Of a stretch of 64,000 nucleotides of DNA, positions 43,113 through 51,641 are shown piece by piece. Source of the DNA: GCA-2731375 sp964590195. Lineage in GTDB: Bacteria > Pseudomonadota > Alphaproteobacteria > GCA-2731375. The stretch's first letter is position 1, and every line of letters begins with the position of its first letter. The stretch covers positions 18,682-82,681 of the forward strand of contig CAZPWJ010000010.1 in NCBI GenBank assembly GCA_964590195.1, in the 5' to 3' direction. A program made the translations under genes and the position numbers. Under the pieces are notes generated by a model. The model was not told the DNA's origin. It was given only the letters and a program-made list of their open reading frames with translations, and did not search any database.

Positions 43113-43937
43113 ATGGCGGAACTGACAGTCGGCATCGGCGGGTTTGGTGCTATTGGGGCCAAGGTCGCGCGGGCGCTTGACCGCAACGGACCAAAGGGGG
43201 GCATTCCAGGCATTAAACTGGCGGCAGTCTCTGCCCGGGACCACGACGGTGCGCGGCGGCGCATGCGGGACATGACCGATCCGCCGCCGGTGGTCAGCCT
43301 GGCGGAGCTGGCCGGTTTGGCCGATGTGGTGGTGGAATGCGCCCCGGCGGTGGTGTTCGGGGAGGTCGCGGAAGCGGCGGTTGAAGCCGGCAGGATCTTT
43401 ATACCGCTTAGCTGCGGCGCCTTGTTGCAGCATCCCGATCTGGAGGCAAGGGCGGCGGAAACCGGCGCCCGGATCATCGTGCCTACCGGCGCCCTGGTTG
43501 GCCTGGACGCGGTGCGGGCGGCCGCCGAGGGCGTCATCCATTCGGTCCATATGGTCACGCGCAAGCCGCCCAACGGCCTGGCCGGCGCGCCGCATCTGGT
43601 CGAAAACAATATCAGCGTGGAAAATCTCTCCGCCGCCAAATTGGTCTTCGAGGGCAGCGCGCGGGCGGCGGCGAAAGCTTTTCCCGCCAACGTCAATGTC
43701 GCCGCCGCGCTGAGTTTGGCGGGTAACGGGCCTGACAATACGAGCATTGAAATTTGGGCCGATCCCGGTGTCAGCCGCAACACCCACACCATCAACGTGG
43801 ATTCCGATGCCACCCGGTTTGAGATGACCATCGAAGGTATTCCGTCACCGGAAAACCCGGCCACCGGCTTGCTGACGCCGCTTAGCGTCCTGGCAACTCT
43901 GCGCGGCTTGGTTAGTCCTCTAAAGGTAGGAACTTAA
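43113..43937 (+). CDS. L-aspartate dehydrogenase family protein (NadX-like)
   Basis: This 274-residue protein has an N-terminal Rossmann fold (VGIGGFGAIGAKVARAL) and the aspartate dehydrogenase C-terminal domain (VHMVTRKPPNGLAG, AKAFPANVNVAAALSLAGNG, the NTHTINVDSDATRFEMTIEG-like strand). Members deaminate aspartate to oxaloacetate or iminoaspartate, sometimes for NAD synthesis. Here it sits in a catabolic operon with an SDR and an LLM enzyme, so it may act on another amino or imino acid. Its stop and the next ATG are adjacent. Confidence 0.85.
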   Translation: MAELTVGIGGFGAIGAKVARALDRNGPKGGIPGIKLAAVSARDHDGARRRMRDMTDPPPVVSLAELAGLADVVVECAPAVVFGEVAEAAVEAGRIFIPLSCGALLQHPDLEARAAETGARIIVPTGALVGLDAVRAAAEGVIHSVHMVTRKPPNGLAGAPHLVENNISVENLSAAKLVFEGSARAAAKAFPANVNVAAALSLAGNGPDNTSIEIWADPGVSRNTHTINVDSDATRFEMTIEGIPSPENPATGLLTPLSVLATLRGLVSPLKVGT

Positions 43938-44933
43938 ATGTCACGACTTGGAATTGCCGTCTCGGGCGGCCCGTCACCGGCGGAGATTGTCGATTTGGTC
44001 GCGGGGGCCGAGTCCCTCGGTTATGAATCCGCCTGGGTGGCGGAAGGTCATGGCGGTGATCAGTTCGCCGTTTTGAGCGCCTGCGCCATGCGGACTTCGT
44101 CCATCACTCTGGGTACGGCGATCTCCAGCGTTTATGTCCGTTCCATCCCGACCATCGCCATGGCGGCGGCCTCGGTCGATGATATTTCCCAAGGGCGGTT
44201 CATTCTGGGCCTGGGTTCCTCGCACAAGGTGCAGGTGGTGCCCGAACATGACGTGGTCTATGCCAAACCCATCACCCGTCTGCGCGAAAGCGTGGATATT
44301 ATACGCGCCCTGCTGGCCATCGGCGAAGTGCAATACCAGGGTGAGACCGTGCGCATCGAGAATTTCGATTTCTGGTTCAAGCCTTTGCGCCCGGAAATCC
44401 CGATCTATGCCTCCGCCGTATTTCCCAAGATGACCGCCGTCTGCGGCGAGATCGCCGACGGCATTATCCTGACCCGCAGCACCTTGAAAACAGGCGGCGA
44501 GGTCCGCCAACTGCTGGCCGAGGGCGCGGCGCGTTCGGGCCGTGATCCCGCCAAGGTTACCGTCACCACCTTGTTGCCCACCGCCGTCGCAGATAGCCGG
44601 CAAGAGGCCCTGGCCATGATGCGGCCCGGCCTGGCGCTCTATGCCGGATTTTTCCCCCGCTATAACCGCCTGATCGCCGGCCATGGCTTTGCCGAGGAAG
44701 CCGCCGCTGTCGCGGCTGCCTGGGCCAAGGGTGACAAGGCGGGCGCCGAACGGGCGGTCACCGATGCCATGATCGATGCCACCTCCATTGTCGGCACGCC
44801 GGCGCAATGCCGCGAGCAGTTGGAGGCCTATCGCCAATCAGGTATCGATCTGCCGATCATCAGCCCCTTCGCGCGCGGCCCAAACGCCAAGGCAACGTTC
44901 GAAGCCGCCATTCGAGCCTGTGCGCCGAAATAA
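43938..44933 (+). CDS. LLM class flavin-dependent oxidoreductase
   Basis: This 331-residue luciferase-like enzyme has LVAGAESLGYESAWVAEGHGGDQF, SITLGTAISSVYVRSIPTIAMAAASVDDISQGRFILGLGSSHKVQV-type sequence and PIYASAVFPKMTAVCGEIADGIIL, the F420/FMN binding framework. It starts directly after the aspartate dehydrogenase stop, and the transcript ends at a strong hairpin 17 nt past its own stop. The two LLM genes in this window are only distantly related. The substrate is unknown. Confidence 0.87.
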   Translation: MSRLGIAVSGGPSPAEIVDLVAGAESLGYESAWVAEGHGGDQFAVLSACAMRTSSITLGTAISSVYVRSIPTIAMAAASVDDISQGRFILGLGSSHKVQVVPEHDVVYAKPITRLRESVDIIRALLAIGEVQYQGETVRIENFDFWFKPLRPEIPIYASAVFPKMTAVCGEIADGIILTRSTLKTGGEVRQLLAEGAARSGRDPAKVTVTTLLPTAVADSRQEALAMMRPGLALYAGFFPRYNRLIAGHGFAEEAAAVAAAWAKGDKAGAERAVTDAMIDATSIVGTPAQCREQLEAYRQSGIDLPIISPFARGPNAKATFEAAIRACAPK

Positions 44934-44949
44934 AAACGGCAAAAAAATT

Positions 44950-44982
44950 GGCGGCGGTGCCGTGGCTCCGCCGCCATTTTTT
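44950..44982 (+). terminator. Bidirectional rho-independent terminator
   Basis: An 8-bp perfect GC stem (GGCGGCGG at 44950-44957 with CCGCCGCC at 44968-44975) is followed by ATTTTTT on the plus strand and, because A's precede it, by AATTTTTTT on the minus strand. It ends both the SDR-AspDH-LLM operon and the convergent lipoprotein gene. Confidence 0.93.
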
Positions 44983-44996
44983 CGTCGGTCCGTGGC

Positions 44997-46163
44997 TTAT
45001 CGTATGTAGATATGCACTTCGTTGCTGGCCGAGGTATTCGACGACGAGGCTGACAACGATATCCGGCTGGCGGGCAGGCCCATGTCCATCAGGGATTTCA
45101 GCACGCCGTTGGTATGCTTCTTGATGGTTGATTGCGCCATGGCCTGTTCCGAGGCACTGCCCTGTGTCGGCGTCACGGCGACCAGATCGAAATTCGCTTC
45201 CGGCCGGACCTGCAGGGTTTTCGACACGGCAGTATAGAGTGCCTGTTGATAGGGCACGTTAGGCCGGTCAAAACGGATCACCACCAGAGGTTGGCGCCCG
45301 CCGGCGACGAAGCCCCTGCGCGGCGTGCTCGAGGTGGAAAATACCGGGGCCTGGGTGCCGACCGCAAAGGCCCGCGCCATCAGGGAACTGCCGTGCAGTT
45401 CGCCATTCTTGATGGACGACGACAGGGTGGTCAGATTGCTCCGCTCGCCCGCCACATAAGAGGTCTGCCGGGCCACGTCCTCGTTGATTTCGCTCAACAG
45501 GCGGTCGATCAGGACGACGGCGCGGTTGGTCTGATCCTCCAACAGTGCCAGTTGCCGATGGTCTTCATCAATGGCGCCGGTCAGGCCATAGGCGGCCCGG
45601 GCCGATTCCAGCACATAAGCCGCCAGGGATGAATTAGAGGCGATCTGATTGGCCAGACTGTTCATGGTGGCAATATCGCTGCTGATCCGGTCCAGTTCGG
45701 CCTGGGCCGCGTTCCACTGGTTGACCAGGATCGGATTGCCAGGCGTCGTGCCTAACTGCAGCCGCGCGGTTATGGCGGCCACGGTGCCGTGATAGCGCTG
45801 TGCATTATTGGTCGTGGTCTGGCGGATCTGCTGCAATTGCCCGTTCTGCTGGCCAAGCTGGCCTCTCAGACGCTGCAATTCGCCGCGAAGCTGTGCCGCC
45901 TTTTGCCCGACCAGAGTGCCGGTCGGCTGGCCGCTCATCGCCTGCATGGGCGCCGGCGCGGCGCCAAGAACCGGCGGCGGCGCGCTGAATGTTGGTTGCC
46001 TATTCATCTCGGCCCGTGAAGGCGGGATGGATACCTTTTCCGATGTCTGGCCCGCCGGTTCGTCACCCGTCAAAGACGGCCATAACGATTCGGAAGCCAT
46101 GGAACATCCCGAAAGTAAGATCGCCGCCCCAAGGACAGCACACGTCGACCTGCGCAAATTCAC
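44997..46163 (-). CDS. Predicted outer-membrane lipoprotein with coiled coil
   Basis: This 388-residue protein has a lipoprotein signal (VLGAAILLSGC, lipidated Cys20), a Pro/Ala-rich linker (about 45-75), a Gln-rich coiled coil (about 85-120, QLRGELQRLRGQLGQQNGQL), a helical middle part and a C-terminal domain (about 290-388). That domain (VVIRFDRPNVPYQQALYTAV, MDMGLPASRISLSASSS, EVHIYIR) has an OmpA-like shape but lacks the usual peptidoglycan-binding NxxLSxxRA motif. It is monocistronic, with a terminator 15 nt after its stop. It probably acts in the envelope; the function is unknown. Confidence 0.75.
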   Translation of the reverse strand: MNLRRSTCAVLGAAILLSGCSMASESLWPSLTGDEPAGQTSEKVSIPPSRAEMNRQPTFSAPPPVLGAAPAPMQAMSGQPTGTLVGQKAAQLRGELQRLRGQLGQQNGQLQQIRQTTTNNAQRYHGTVAAITARLQLGTTPGNPILVNQWNAAQAELDRISSDIATMNSLANQIASNSSLAAYVLESARAAYGLTGAIDEDHRQLALLEDQTNRAVVLIDRLLSEINEDVARQTSYVAGERSNLTTLSSSIKNGELHGSSLMARAFAVGTQAPVFSTSSTPRRGFVAGGRQPLVVIRFDRPNVPYQQALYTAVSKTLQVRPEANFDLVAVTPTQGSASEQAMAQSTIKKHTNGVLKSLMDMGLPASRISLSASSSNTSASNEVHIYIR

Positions 46164-46616
46164 TCTCCCTGACAGGCGAACCCAAAAAACCTCGATACAA
46201 TCATTAAACCTGAGGTCCTTAATACTCTGACAATGGAGTTGTCCCCACGGCCAGTTATTTTAAAAGTCGCTTCAGTCATAGTCGATTCGAACCGTAGGAT
46301 ACAGGTAAATCCGCATTATTAATGCAAAAAAAGCTGTCGCACCGTCCTTCGACCTTTCCTTCCGACTTCAGCTCTCGCCCAAATAGTCAATTTTCTCAGC
46401 TTGCTCAATACAATTCATGATCGCGGTGAAGCTTAAACAATGCGCACTGCTTGGACAAGAGATGTTCCGGTCATGCGGCGGATGGGCCTGGGCCGAGGAT
46501 GGGCAGGGGATGGGAGTAAAAAAATGTCACCGATCCATGCTATGGCGCTTGCCATGGCGCGGGCTTTTGTTTAGGTAGGCGGCTCCGCGGTCGTCGCAGA
46601 CCGGCATCGCGGCCGC
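46164..46616. other. 453-bp gap upstream of tRNA-Arg
   Basis: No convincing open frame is present. A 13-bp palindrome GCATTATTAATGC (46313-46325) followed by seven A's sits in an AT-richer part. The segment should contain the lipoprotein promoter (minus) and the tRNA promoter (plus); no consensus boxes could be assigned with confidence. Confidence 0.5.
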
Positions 46617-46693
46617 GCGCCCGTAGCTCAACTGGATAGAGCGTCTGACTACGGATCAGGAGGTTGGGAGTTCGAATCTTCCCGGGCGCGCCA
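46617..46693 (+). tRNA. tRNA-Arg (anticodon ACG)
   Basis: A 77-nt cloverleaf is present: acceptor GCGCCCG (46617-46623) with CGGGCGC (46683-46689), anticodon stem TCTGA/TCAGG, loop CTACGGA with anticodon ACG (46651-46653), T loop TTCGAAT and an encoded CCA (46691-46693). A34 would be converted to inosine by TadA. Confidence 0.97.
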
Positions 46694-46846
46694 ATCAAAT
46701 CAATACCTTGCAGAATTTGAAAACGGCCCTTTTGGGGCTAGGGTCACCCAGTAGGTCGCGATAGTTCCAGCTTTGGCTTGTCTGTCGGATTTTGGCGCAA
46801 ATCTAGATTAGAATGAAAGACCGAGCGGCCCTCGTCGCTAGCAAAT

Positions 46847-48040
46847 ATGGATTTGTTCATGGTCAACCCGGAGCTTCCCTTTACGCGCTCGGAATATGCG
46901 GCCCGCCTTGCAATAGTCCGCAGTGCCATGGATGCCGACGGCATCGAATTGTTGATTGTTACCGATCCCTCGAACATGGCGTGGCTGACGGGTTATGATG
47001 GCTGGTCATTCTACGTGCATCAGTGCGTCCTGTTGGCATTGGACGGGGAGCCCCTGTGGTATGGCCGGCAGCAAGATGCAATGGGTGCCGTACGCACGGT
47101 TTTCATGACCGATGAATACATTCTGTCCTACCCGGACCGGTATGTGCAGTCATCCGACTGCCATCCCATGGATTATTTGAGCGAAATCATCGCGGATCGA
47201 GGTTGGGGCAAACGGAGCATTGGCGTCGAGATGGACAACTACTACTTCTCAGCCGCGGCATACCAATCACTGAGGCGCCATCTTCCCAATGCGGCATTCC
47301 ATGACGCTACCGCACTGGTCAATTGGTGCCGCGCCGTCAAATCAGAGCAGGAGCTCATTTATATGCGCCGGGCGGGCGCCATCGTCGGGGAAATGCACAA
47401 ACGCATCGCCGAAGTGATCGAGCCCGGCATGGCCAAGAATGAACTTGTGGCGGAAATTTATGCCACGGGCATCAAGGGTGTTGATGGCCATGGCGGCGAT
47501 TATCCGGCAATCGTACCCCTGTTGCCATCGGGCAGTGATGCCGCCGCGCCCCACCTTACCTGGGACCACAAGCCCATGAAGGCGGGTGAAGGGACGTTCT
47601 TTGAAATTGCCGGCTGCCATCGCCGCTATCATGTTCCATTGTCGAGAACGGTTTTCCTTGGCCAACCGCCCCAGGCATTCCTGGATGCGGACAAGGCGGT
47701 TTTGGAAGGCATGGATGCGGGGCTGGAACAGGCCCGCGCTGGACAGCGCTGCGAGGATATAGCCAATGCGTTTTTCAAGGTGCTGGAGAAATATGGCATC
47801 AAGAAAGATAACCGTGCGGGTTACCCCATCGGCATTAGCTATCCCCCCGACTGGGGCGAACGGACCATGAGCCTGCGACGGGGCGACCGCAGCGTGCTGA
47901 AGGCCGGCATGACATTCCATTTCATGACCGGGTTATGGATGCAGGATTGGGGCATGGAAACGACAGAAAGCATCGTAATCACCCATGGCGCGCCCGAATT
48001 GCTTGCCAACGTGCCTAGAAAACTATTTGTCAAAGGCTAG
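46847..48040 (+). CDS. M24-family hydrolase resembling ectoine hydrolase DoeA
   Basis: This 397-residue protein has the creatinase/prolidase layout: N-terminal domain with TDPSNMAWLTGYDGWSFYVHQ, DRYVQSSDCHPMDYL and GVEMDNYYFSAAAY, then the pita-bread domain (KSEQELIYMRRAGAIVGEMH, GGDYPAIVPLLPSGSDAAAPHLTW). From memory these are the signature segments of DoeA, which opens the ectoine ring to N-acetyl-diaminobutyrate. The other doe genes are absent, and the gene is convergent with the corrinoid operon, so a different amide or betaine-like substrate is possible. ATG 46859 is an alternative start. Confidence 0.8.
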   Translation: MDLFMVNPELPFTRSEYAARLAIVRSAMDADGIELLIVTDPSNMAWLTGYDGWSFYVHQCVLLALDGEPLWYGRQQDAMGAVRTVFMTDEYILSYPDRYVQSSDCHPMDYLSEIIADRGWGKRSIGVEMDNYYFSAAAYQSLRRHLPNAAFHDATALVNWCRAVKSEQELIYMRRAGAIVGEMHKRIAEVIEPGMAKNELVAEIYATGIKGVDGHGGDYPAIVPLLPSGSDAAAPHLTWDHKPMKAGEGTFFEIAGCHRRYHVPLSRTVFLGQPPQAFLDADKAVLEGMDAGLEQARAGQRCEDIANAFFKVLEKYGIKKDNRAGYPIGISYPPDWGERTMSLRRGDRSVLKAGMTFHFMTGLWMQDWGMETTESIVITHGAPELLANVPRKLFVKG

Positions 48041-48056
48041 CGCGGAAGCGCGCTAG
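48037..48056. terminator. Hairpin shared by two convergent stop codons
   Basis: CTAGCGCG (48037-48044), loop GAAG and CGCGCTAG (48049-48056) form a perfect 8-bp stem. The TAG stops of the M24 gene and of the convergent methyltransferase gene both lie inside the stem. No long T tract follows on either strand, so it may be a bidirectional 3'-end stabiliser or a weak terminator. Confidence 0.5.
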
Positions 48057-49213
48057 AGCGTTTCCGGGCTATTGGGGCCGTCGTATCGGCGGGCCTCGTC
48101 AAACATGGCGACGATGTTCTCGGCGGATACGTCGCCCTGAATATTGTGCACGCTGTTGAGAACAAAGCCGCCGCCGGGACCCAGAATATCGATGGTGCGC
48201 CGGACTTCTGCACGGACTTCCTCCGCCGTTCCAAAAGGCAGGACGCCCTGGGTGTCGATACCGCCCCAAAATGTAATGCGGCCGCCGAAACGCGCCTTCA
48301 GGTCCACCGGGTTCATGTCTTTGGCCGCGACCTGGACCGGGTTGACCGCATCGACGCCGATATCGATCAGATCGTCGATCAGGCCGCTGACCGCGCCGCA
48401 GCTGTGGTACAGCACCTTGACGTCGGCCTTCGCCTTGACCGCCGCCAGCATCCTCGCATGTCTGGGCTTGATCAGTTCCCGGTAGATTTCCGGATCGAAC
48501 AATGGCGCCATTTGCGCGGCCAGGTCGTCGCCAAGAAAAACGATATCCACGTTGTCGCCCACGATATCCAGGGCGTTTTCCGCCACGGCGATCCAGCGGT
48601 CGGCGATGACATCCATCATCCGGGCCGAAAATTCACGGTTCTTGTAAAGATCCTTGAGCCAATCGCCGAAACCACGCAGAAACTGCCCCTGGTGAATGAC
48701 GCCGATAGGCATGTTCAGAATGACCGCGCAGCCGGTCGCGCGCTGGGCCTGGGCGCGTTCGAGCAGGCCTTCGTAATAACCCGGATTTTCAGGATCCGGC
48801 CAGTCCCCGGTATCCAGCCTGTCCAATCCCGCCTGGCCAGGTTTCTTTTGCGCGAAGAACGGCCCGTCGACGTAAAGATAATGCCCGTCGTCGGCTTTCT
48901 TCCAGGTCGTGCCCCATTCATCGAGATATGTATCGTCGTCTATTTCGTGCTGATCGCCGGCATAGCCGCCCAGCGCGACCATACGGGTATCGACGTCAAA
49001 GCGCTCCAACACGGAAACATCGGGCACGGCCAGGCGCCGGGTCTTGGAATAGATCTGGGTTTCATGTTCCAGGCCCAGATGTTCCTTCAAGCGATCATAG
49101 GCCGCTTGAAAAATCGTCGTTGTGAAGGTGCCGCCGAAATCGATTGGCGTGCGGTCCGGCTGGCGATGGTTCAAGGCCGCGAGAACCCGCTCCCGACGTG
49201 TCATTTCAAGCAT
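48053..49213 (-). CDS. URO-D/MtaA-type corrinoid methyltransferase (1)
   Basis: This 386-residue protein is a uroporphyrinogen-decarboxylase-fold methyltransferase (TRRERVLAALNHRQPDRTPIDFGG start; VLYHSCGAVSGLIDDLIDIGVDAVNPVQ; FWGGIDTQGVLPFGT; GGGFVLNSVHNIQ). The His-x-Cys zinc pair (HSC) of MtaA/CmuA-type enzymes is present; the third ligand position is His rather than Cys. Its length exceeds HemE (about 345) and the gene is last in a corrinoid operon, so methyl transfer to or from a corrinoid protein is inferred. ATG 49213 has GGAGG upstream. It is the most divergent of the three copies here. Confidence 0.87.
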   Translation of the reverse strand: MLEMTRRERVLAALNHRQPDRTPIDFGGTFTTTIFQAAYDRLKEHLGLEHETQIYSKTRRLAVPDVSVLERFDVDTRMVALGGYAGDQHEIDDDTYLDEWGTTWKKADDGHYLYVDGPFFAQKKPGQAGLDRLDTGDWPDPENPGYYEGLLERAQAQRATGCAVILNMPIGVIHQGQFLRGFGDWLKDLYKNREFSARMMDVIADRWIAVAENALDIVGDNVDIVFLGDDLAAQMAPLFDPEIYRELIKPRHARMLAAVKAKADVKVLYHSCGAVSGLIDDLIDIGVDAVNPVQVAAKDMNPVDLKARFGGRITFWGGIDTQGVLPFGTAEEVRAEVRRTIDILGPGGGFVLNSVHNIQGDVSAENIVAMFDEARRYDGPNSPETL

Positions 49214-49247
49214 CAAATCCTCCCCCGCGAACGCTTATCATGGCGCG

Positions 49248-50111
49248 CTAGGCCGCCGCTTCCTTGGCCAGGCGGCGGCAACGTTTCATCCAGCGTTTGC
49301 AGCGGTCGTCGATACCGGCCAGCACCTCGGCCCCGGTGATCGAGGTCATGACGTCCAAATGCAACGGATTGGTGATGGCCGATGTCAGGCCGGCACCGAT
49401 CAGCATCGCCATGAAGGCGCCGTTCAGATCAACCCGGTTGGGCAGGCCAAAGCTGACGTTGGATGCGCCGCAGGTGGTGTTGACTTGCAATTCCTCGCGA
49501 AAACGCCGAACCAGGGCCAGGGCCGCCCGCCCGGAATTGCCCACGGCGCCGACTGGCATGACCAGCGGATCAACCACCACGTCAGCCCGCGCGATGCCGT
49601 GATCGGCGGCCCGTTCGATGATCTTCTTGGCCACGGCGAAACGTTTGTCGACATCTTCCGAGATGCCTTCCTCGTCATTGCAGATGGCGACCACCGCCGC
49701 GCCGTGTTTCTTGACCAGGGGAAGGACGGCTTCAAGGCTTTCTTCCTCGCCCGTGACCGAATTTACCAGCGCCTTACCGTTGCATTCCGCCAGGCCCGCT
49801 TCCAGGGCCGCCGGCATGGAACTATCCAGGCACAACGGCGCATCGCTCAACGATTGCACCAGCGCCACCATGTCCCGCATCATCTTGGGCTCGTCCGCCA
49901 TGGGCACGCCCGCATTGACGTCGAGTATGTGCGCCCCGGCCTCGACCTGCGCCAGCGCATCCGCCTCGACCTGGGAATAGTCCCCTGCCGCCATCTGCTC
50001 CGCCAGCTTCTTGCGTCCGGTCGGGTTGATGCGTTCGCCAATAACGGCGAATGGGCGTTCAAAGCCGATCACCACTTCCTTGCTCGCCGAACTCAATACA
50101 GTTTCGGTCAT
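49248..50111 (-). CDS. Methyltetrahydrofolate:corrinoid methyltransferase (MtgA/AcsE/MT II type)
   Basis: This 287-residue protein has the dihydropteroate-synthase-like TIM barrel of folate-binding methyltransferases: PFAVIGERINPTGRKKLAEQM, HILDVNAGVPMADEPKMM, LCLDSSMPAALEAGL, GKALVNSVTGEEESLEAVLPL and NTTCGASNVSFGLPNR. These correspond to the pterin-binding Asp/Asn set of MetH, AcsE and the MT II enzymes of ether demethylation. It would pass the methyl group from the corrinoid protein to tetrahydrofolate. It overlaps the metF-like stop by 4 nt. Confidence 0.92.
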   Translation of the reverse strand: MTETVLSSASKEVVIGFERPFAVIGERINPTGRKKLAEQMAAGDYSQVEADALAQVEAGAHILDVNAGVPMADEPKMMRDMVALVQSLSDAPLCLDSSMPAALEAGLAECNGKALVNSVTGEEESLEAVLPLVKKHGAAVVAICNDEEGISEDVDKRFAVAKKIIERAADHGIARADVVVDPLVMPVGAVGNSGRAALALVRRFREELQVNTTCGASNVSFGLPNRVDLNGAFMAMLIGAGLTSAITNPLHLDVMTSITGAEVLAGIDDRCKRWMKRCRRLAKEAAA

Positions 50112-51139
50112 ACCGTTGTGTCCTTCCTTTGTTGTTGCTCCGGCGCATCGAGGCGCGCGGCCGCTGCTTTGTCGATGATGCGGTGTTTCAAAACACGAGA
50201 CGCCCTAATGATCTCGGTGACGAACTCTTCCTGGCGATAGGCCATGACGTGAACACCGGCGATGCCTGGAATTTCACGGATCTGCTGGATCAGCTCAACA
50301 CAGATTTCCTTGCCTTCCGCCTTTTGATCCTGCCCCCCCTTGATGCGCTCGATGATGGCATCGGGGATATGGACGCCGGGAACGTTGTTGCGCATCCAAT
50401 TCGCTGTGCGGGCGGAGGCCAAGGGGCCGACCCCGACCAGGATGAAGCATTTCTTGTCCAGGCCCAGATCCCGCACCACGGTCATGTAGCGTTCAAGCAT
50501 GGGGATATCGTAGCAATACTGGGTCTGCACGAACTGGGCCCCGGCCTCGATTTTTTTTGCCAGGCGCAGGGGGCGTGCGTCGTATGGGGGCGCGAAGGGA
50601 TTGGCGGCGGCGCCAAGAAATAGTTTAGGCGGCGAGGTGATCTTGCGGCCGGAGTTGAATACGCCGTCATCCCGCATGCCGCGGATGATCCCCAGCAGAG
50701 AGATAGAATCAAGATCAAAGACCGGTTTGGCTTCCGGCTGGTCGCCGGCCCCGACCGCATCACCCGTAAGGCACAGAATGTTCTGTACACCCATTGCGGC
50801 CGCTCCCAGGACATCGCCCTGGATGGCGATGCGGTTGCGGTCGCGGCAGGAGATTTGCAGCACTGGCGAATAACCCGCCCGCGTCAGCAGGGCGCAGATG
50901 CCGATGGAGGACATATGGCAATTGGCGCCCGAGGCATCCGTCGCGTTGATGGCGTCACAGACGGTGGAGAGGACGAGAGCCCGGCGATAGGTCTCCTCGG
51001 GATCGGCTGAATCGGGCGGGTTGAGTTCGGAGGTGACAGCGAAGCGCCCCGATCGCAGCACCCGTTCCAAACGTCCGCTTGAGGTGCTGCCAAACGGTGG
51101 CGGATCGTCATCAAGGGCACCAATGGGTTCGGGTCTCAT
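50108..51139 (-). CDS. metF: Methylenetetrahydrofolate reductase (MetF)
   Basis: This 343-residue flavoprotein matches MTHFR: LRSGRFAVTSELNPPDSAD, DAINATDASGANCHMSSIG, ISCRDRNRIAIQGDVLGAAAMGVQNILCLTGDAVG-type sequence, and GAQFVQTQYCYDI. The RDRN/TGD elements contact FAD and folate. It overlaps the MetV gene upstream (4 nt) and the methyltransferase gene downstream (4 nt), so translation is coupled. In this context it most likely runs in the oxidative direction, from methyl-THF to methylene-THF. Confidence 0.93.
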   Translation of the reverse strand: MRPEPIGALDDDPPPFGSTSSGRLERVLRSGRFAVTSELNPPDSADPEETYRRALVLSTVCDAINATDASGANCHMSSIGICALLTRAGYSPVLQISCRDRNRIAIQGDVLGAAAMGVQNILCLTGDAVGAGDQPEAKPVFDLDSISLLGIIRGMRDDGVFNSGRKITSPPKLFLGAAANPFAPPYDARPLRLAKKIEAGAQFVQTQYCYDIPMLERYMTVVRDLGLDKKCFILVGVGPLASARTANWMRNNVPGVHIPDAIIERIKGGQDQKAEGKEICVELIQQIREIPGIAGVHVMAYRQEEFVTEIIRASRVLKHRIIDKAAAARLDAPEQQQRKDTTV

Positions 51140-51627
51140 GCCGATTTTTCCCGTGTCTCGGACTCTGCCTGGCTGCGCCGCCGGGCGACGTTCTCCACCG
51201 CCAGGCGCAGCCAGGCGGAGGTGCCTTCAATGGCGTAATCCCGTGGCGGCTGGGGGCGTTGGAAGGGCCGTTGCTCGCGCATGCGGTTGCTGCCCTGCCA
51301 GGCTTCTACCCATACGCAGCGCATGTCCGGCTCCACTTCACAGTTACCATTCGCGCGCACACCGCCACAGGGCCCATTGCGCACCGATTTGGGACAGTTC
51401 GTCGGACAGGTCATCCCCGTTGCAGAGAGAACGCAGCGGCCGCACATCTGGCAGTCAAACAGGAAACCCTTGGCCCAGTCTTCGGCGGCGGCAAATGGTT
51501 TTTCGAGCCGCCGCACCCCGATCCTGCACAAGAAAGGATCGAAGGCATGGAAAGTTGCCGCCGAAAGCCGGTATAGCCACTCAAGAGAACGGGCGTTGCG
51601 CGTGGCCCAGCGTCTGGCGGCATACAT
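51136..51627 (-). CDS. metV: MetV-like zinc-binding MTHFR C-terminal domain protein
   Basis: This 163-residue protein contains the cysteine-rich MTHFR_C domain (FDCQMCGRCVLSATGMTC, CPTNCPKSVRNGPCGGV, ANGNCEVEPDMRCVW). In acetogens such as Acetobacterium the homologous MetV is the partner subunit of MetF and is needed for activity with a non-pyridine electron carrier. The pair overlaps by 4 nt with metF here. Cysteines may bind zinc or an Fe-S cluster. A 14-nt gap separates it from the upstream DUF1638 gene. Confidence 0.85.
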   Translation of the reverse strand: MYAARRWATRNARSLEWLYRLSAATFHAFDPFLCRIGVRRLEKPFAAAEDWAKGFLFDCQMCGRCVLSATGMTCPTNCPKSVRNGPCGGVRANGNCEVEPDMRCVWVEAWQGSNRMREQRPFQRPQPPRDYAIEGTSAWLRLAVENVARRRSQAESETREKSA

Positions 51628-51641
51628 ATTACATGATCCAG

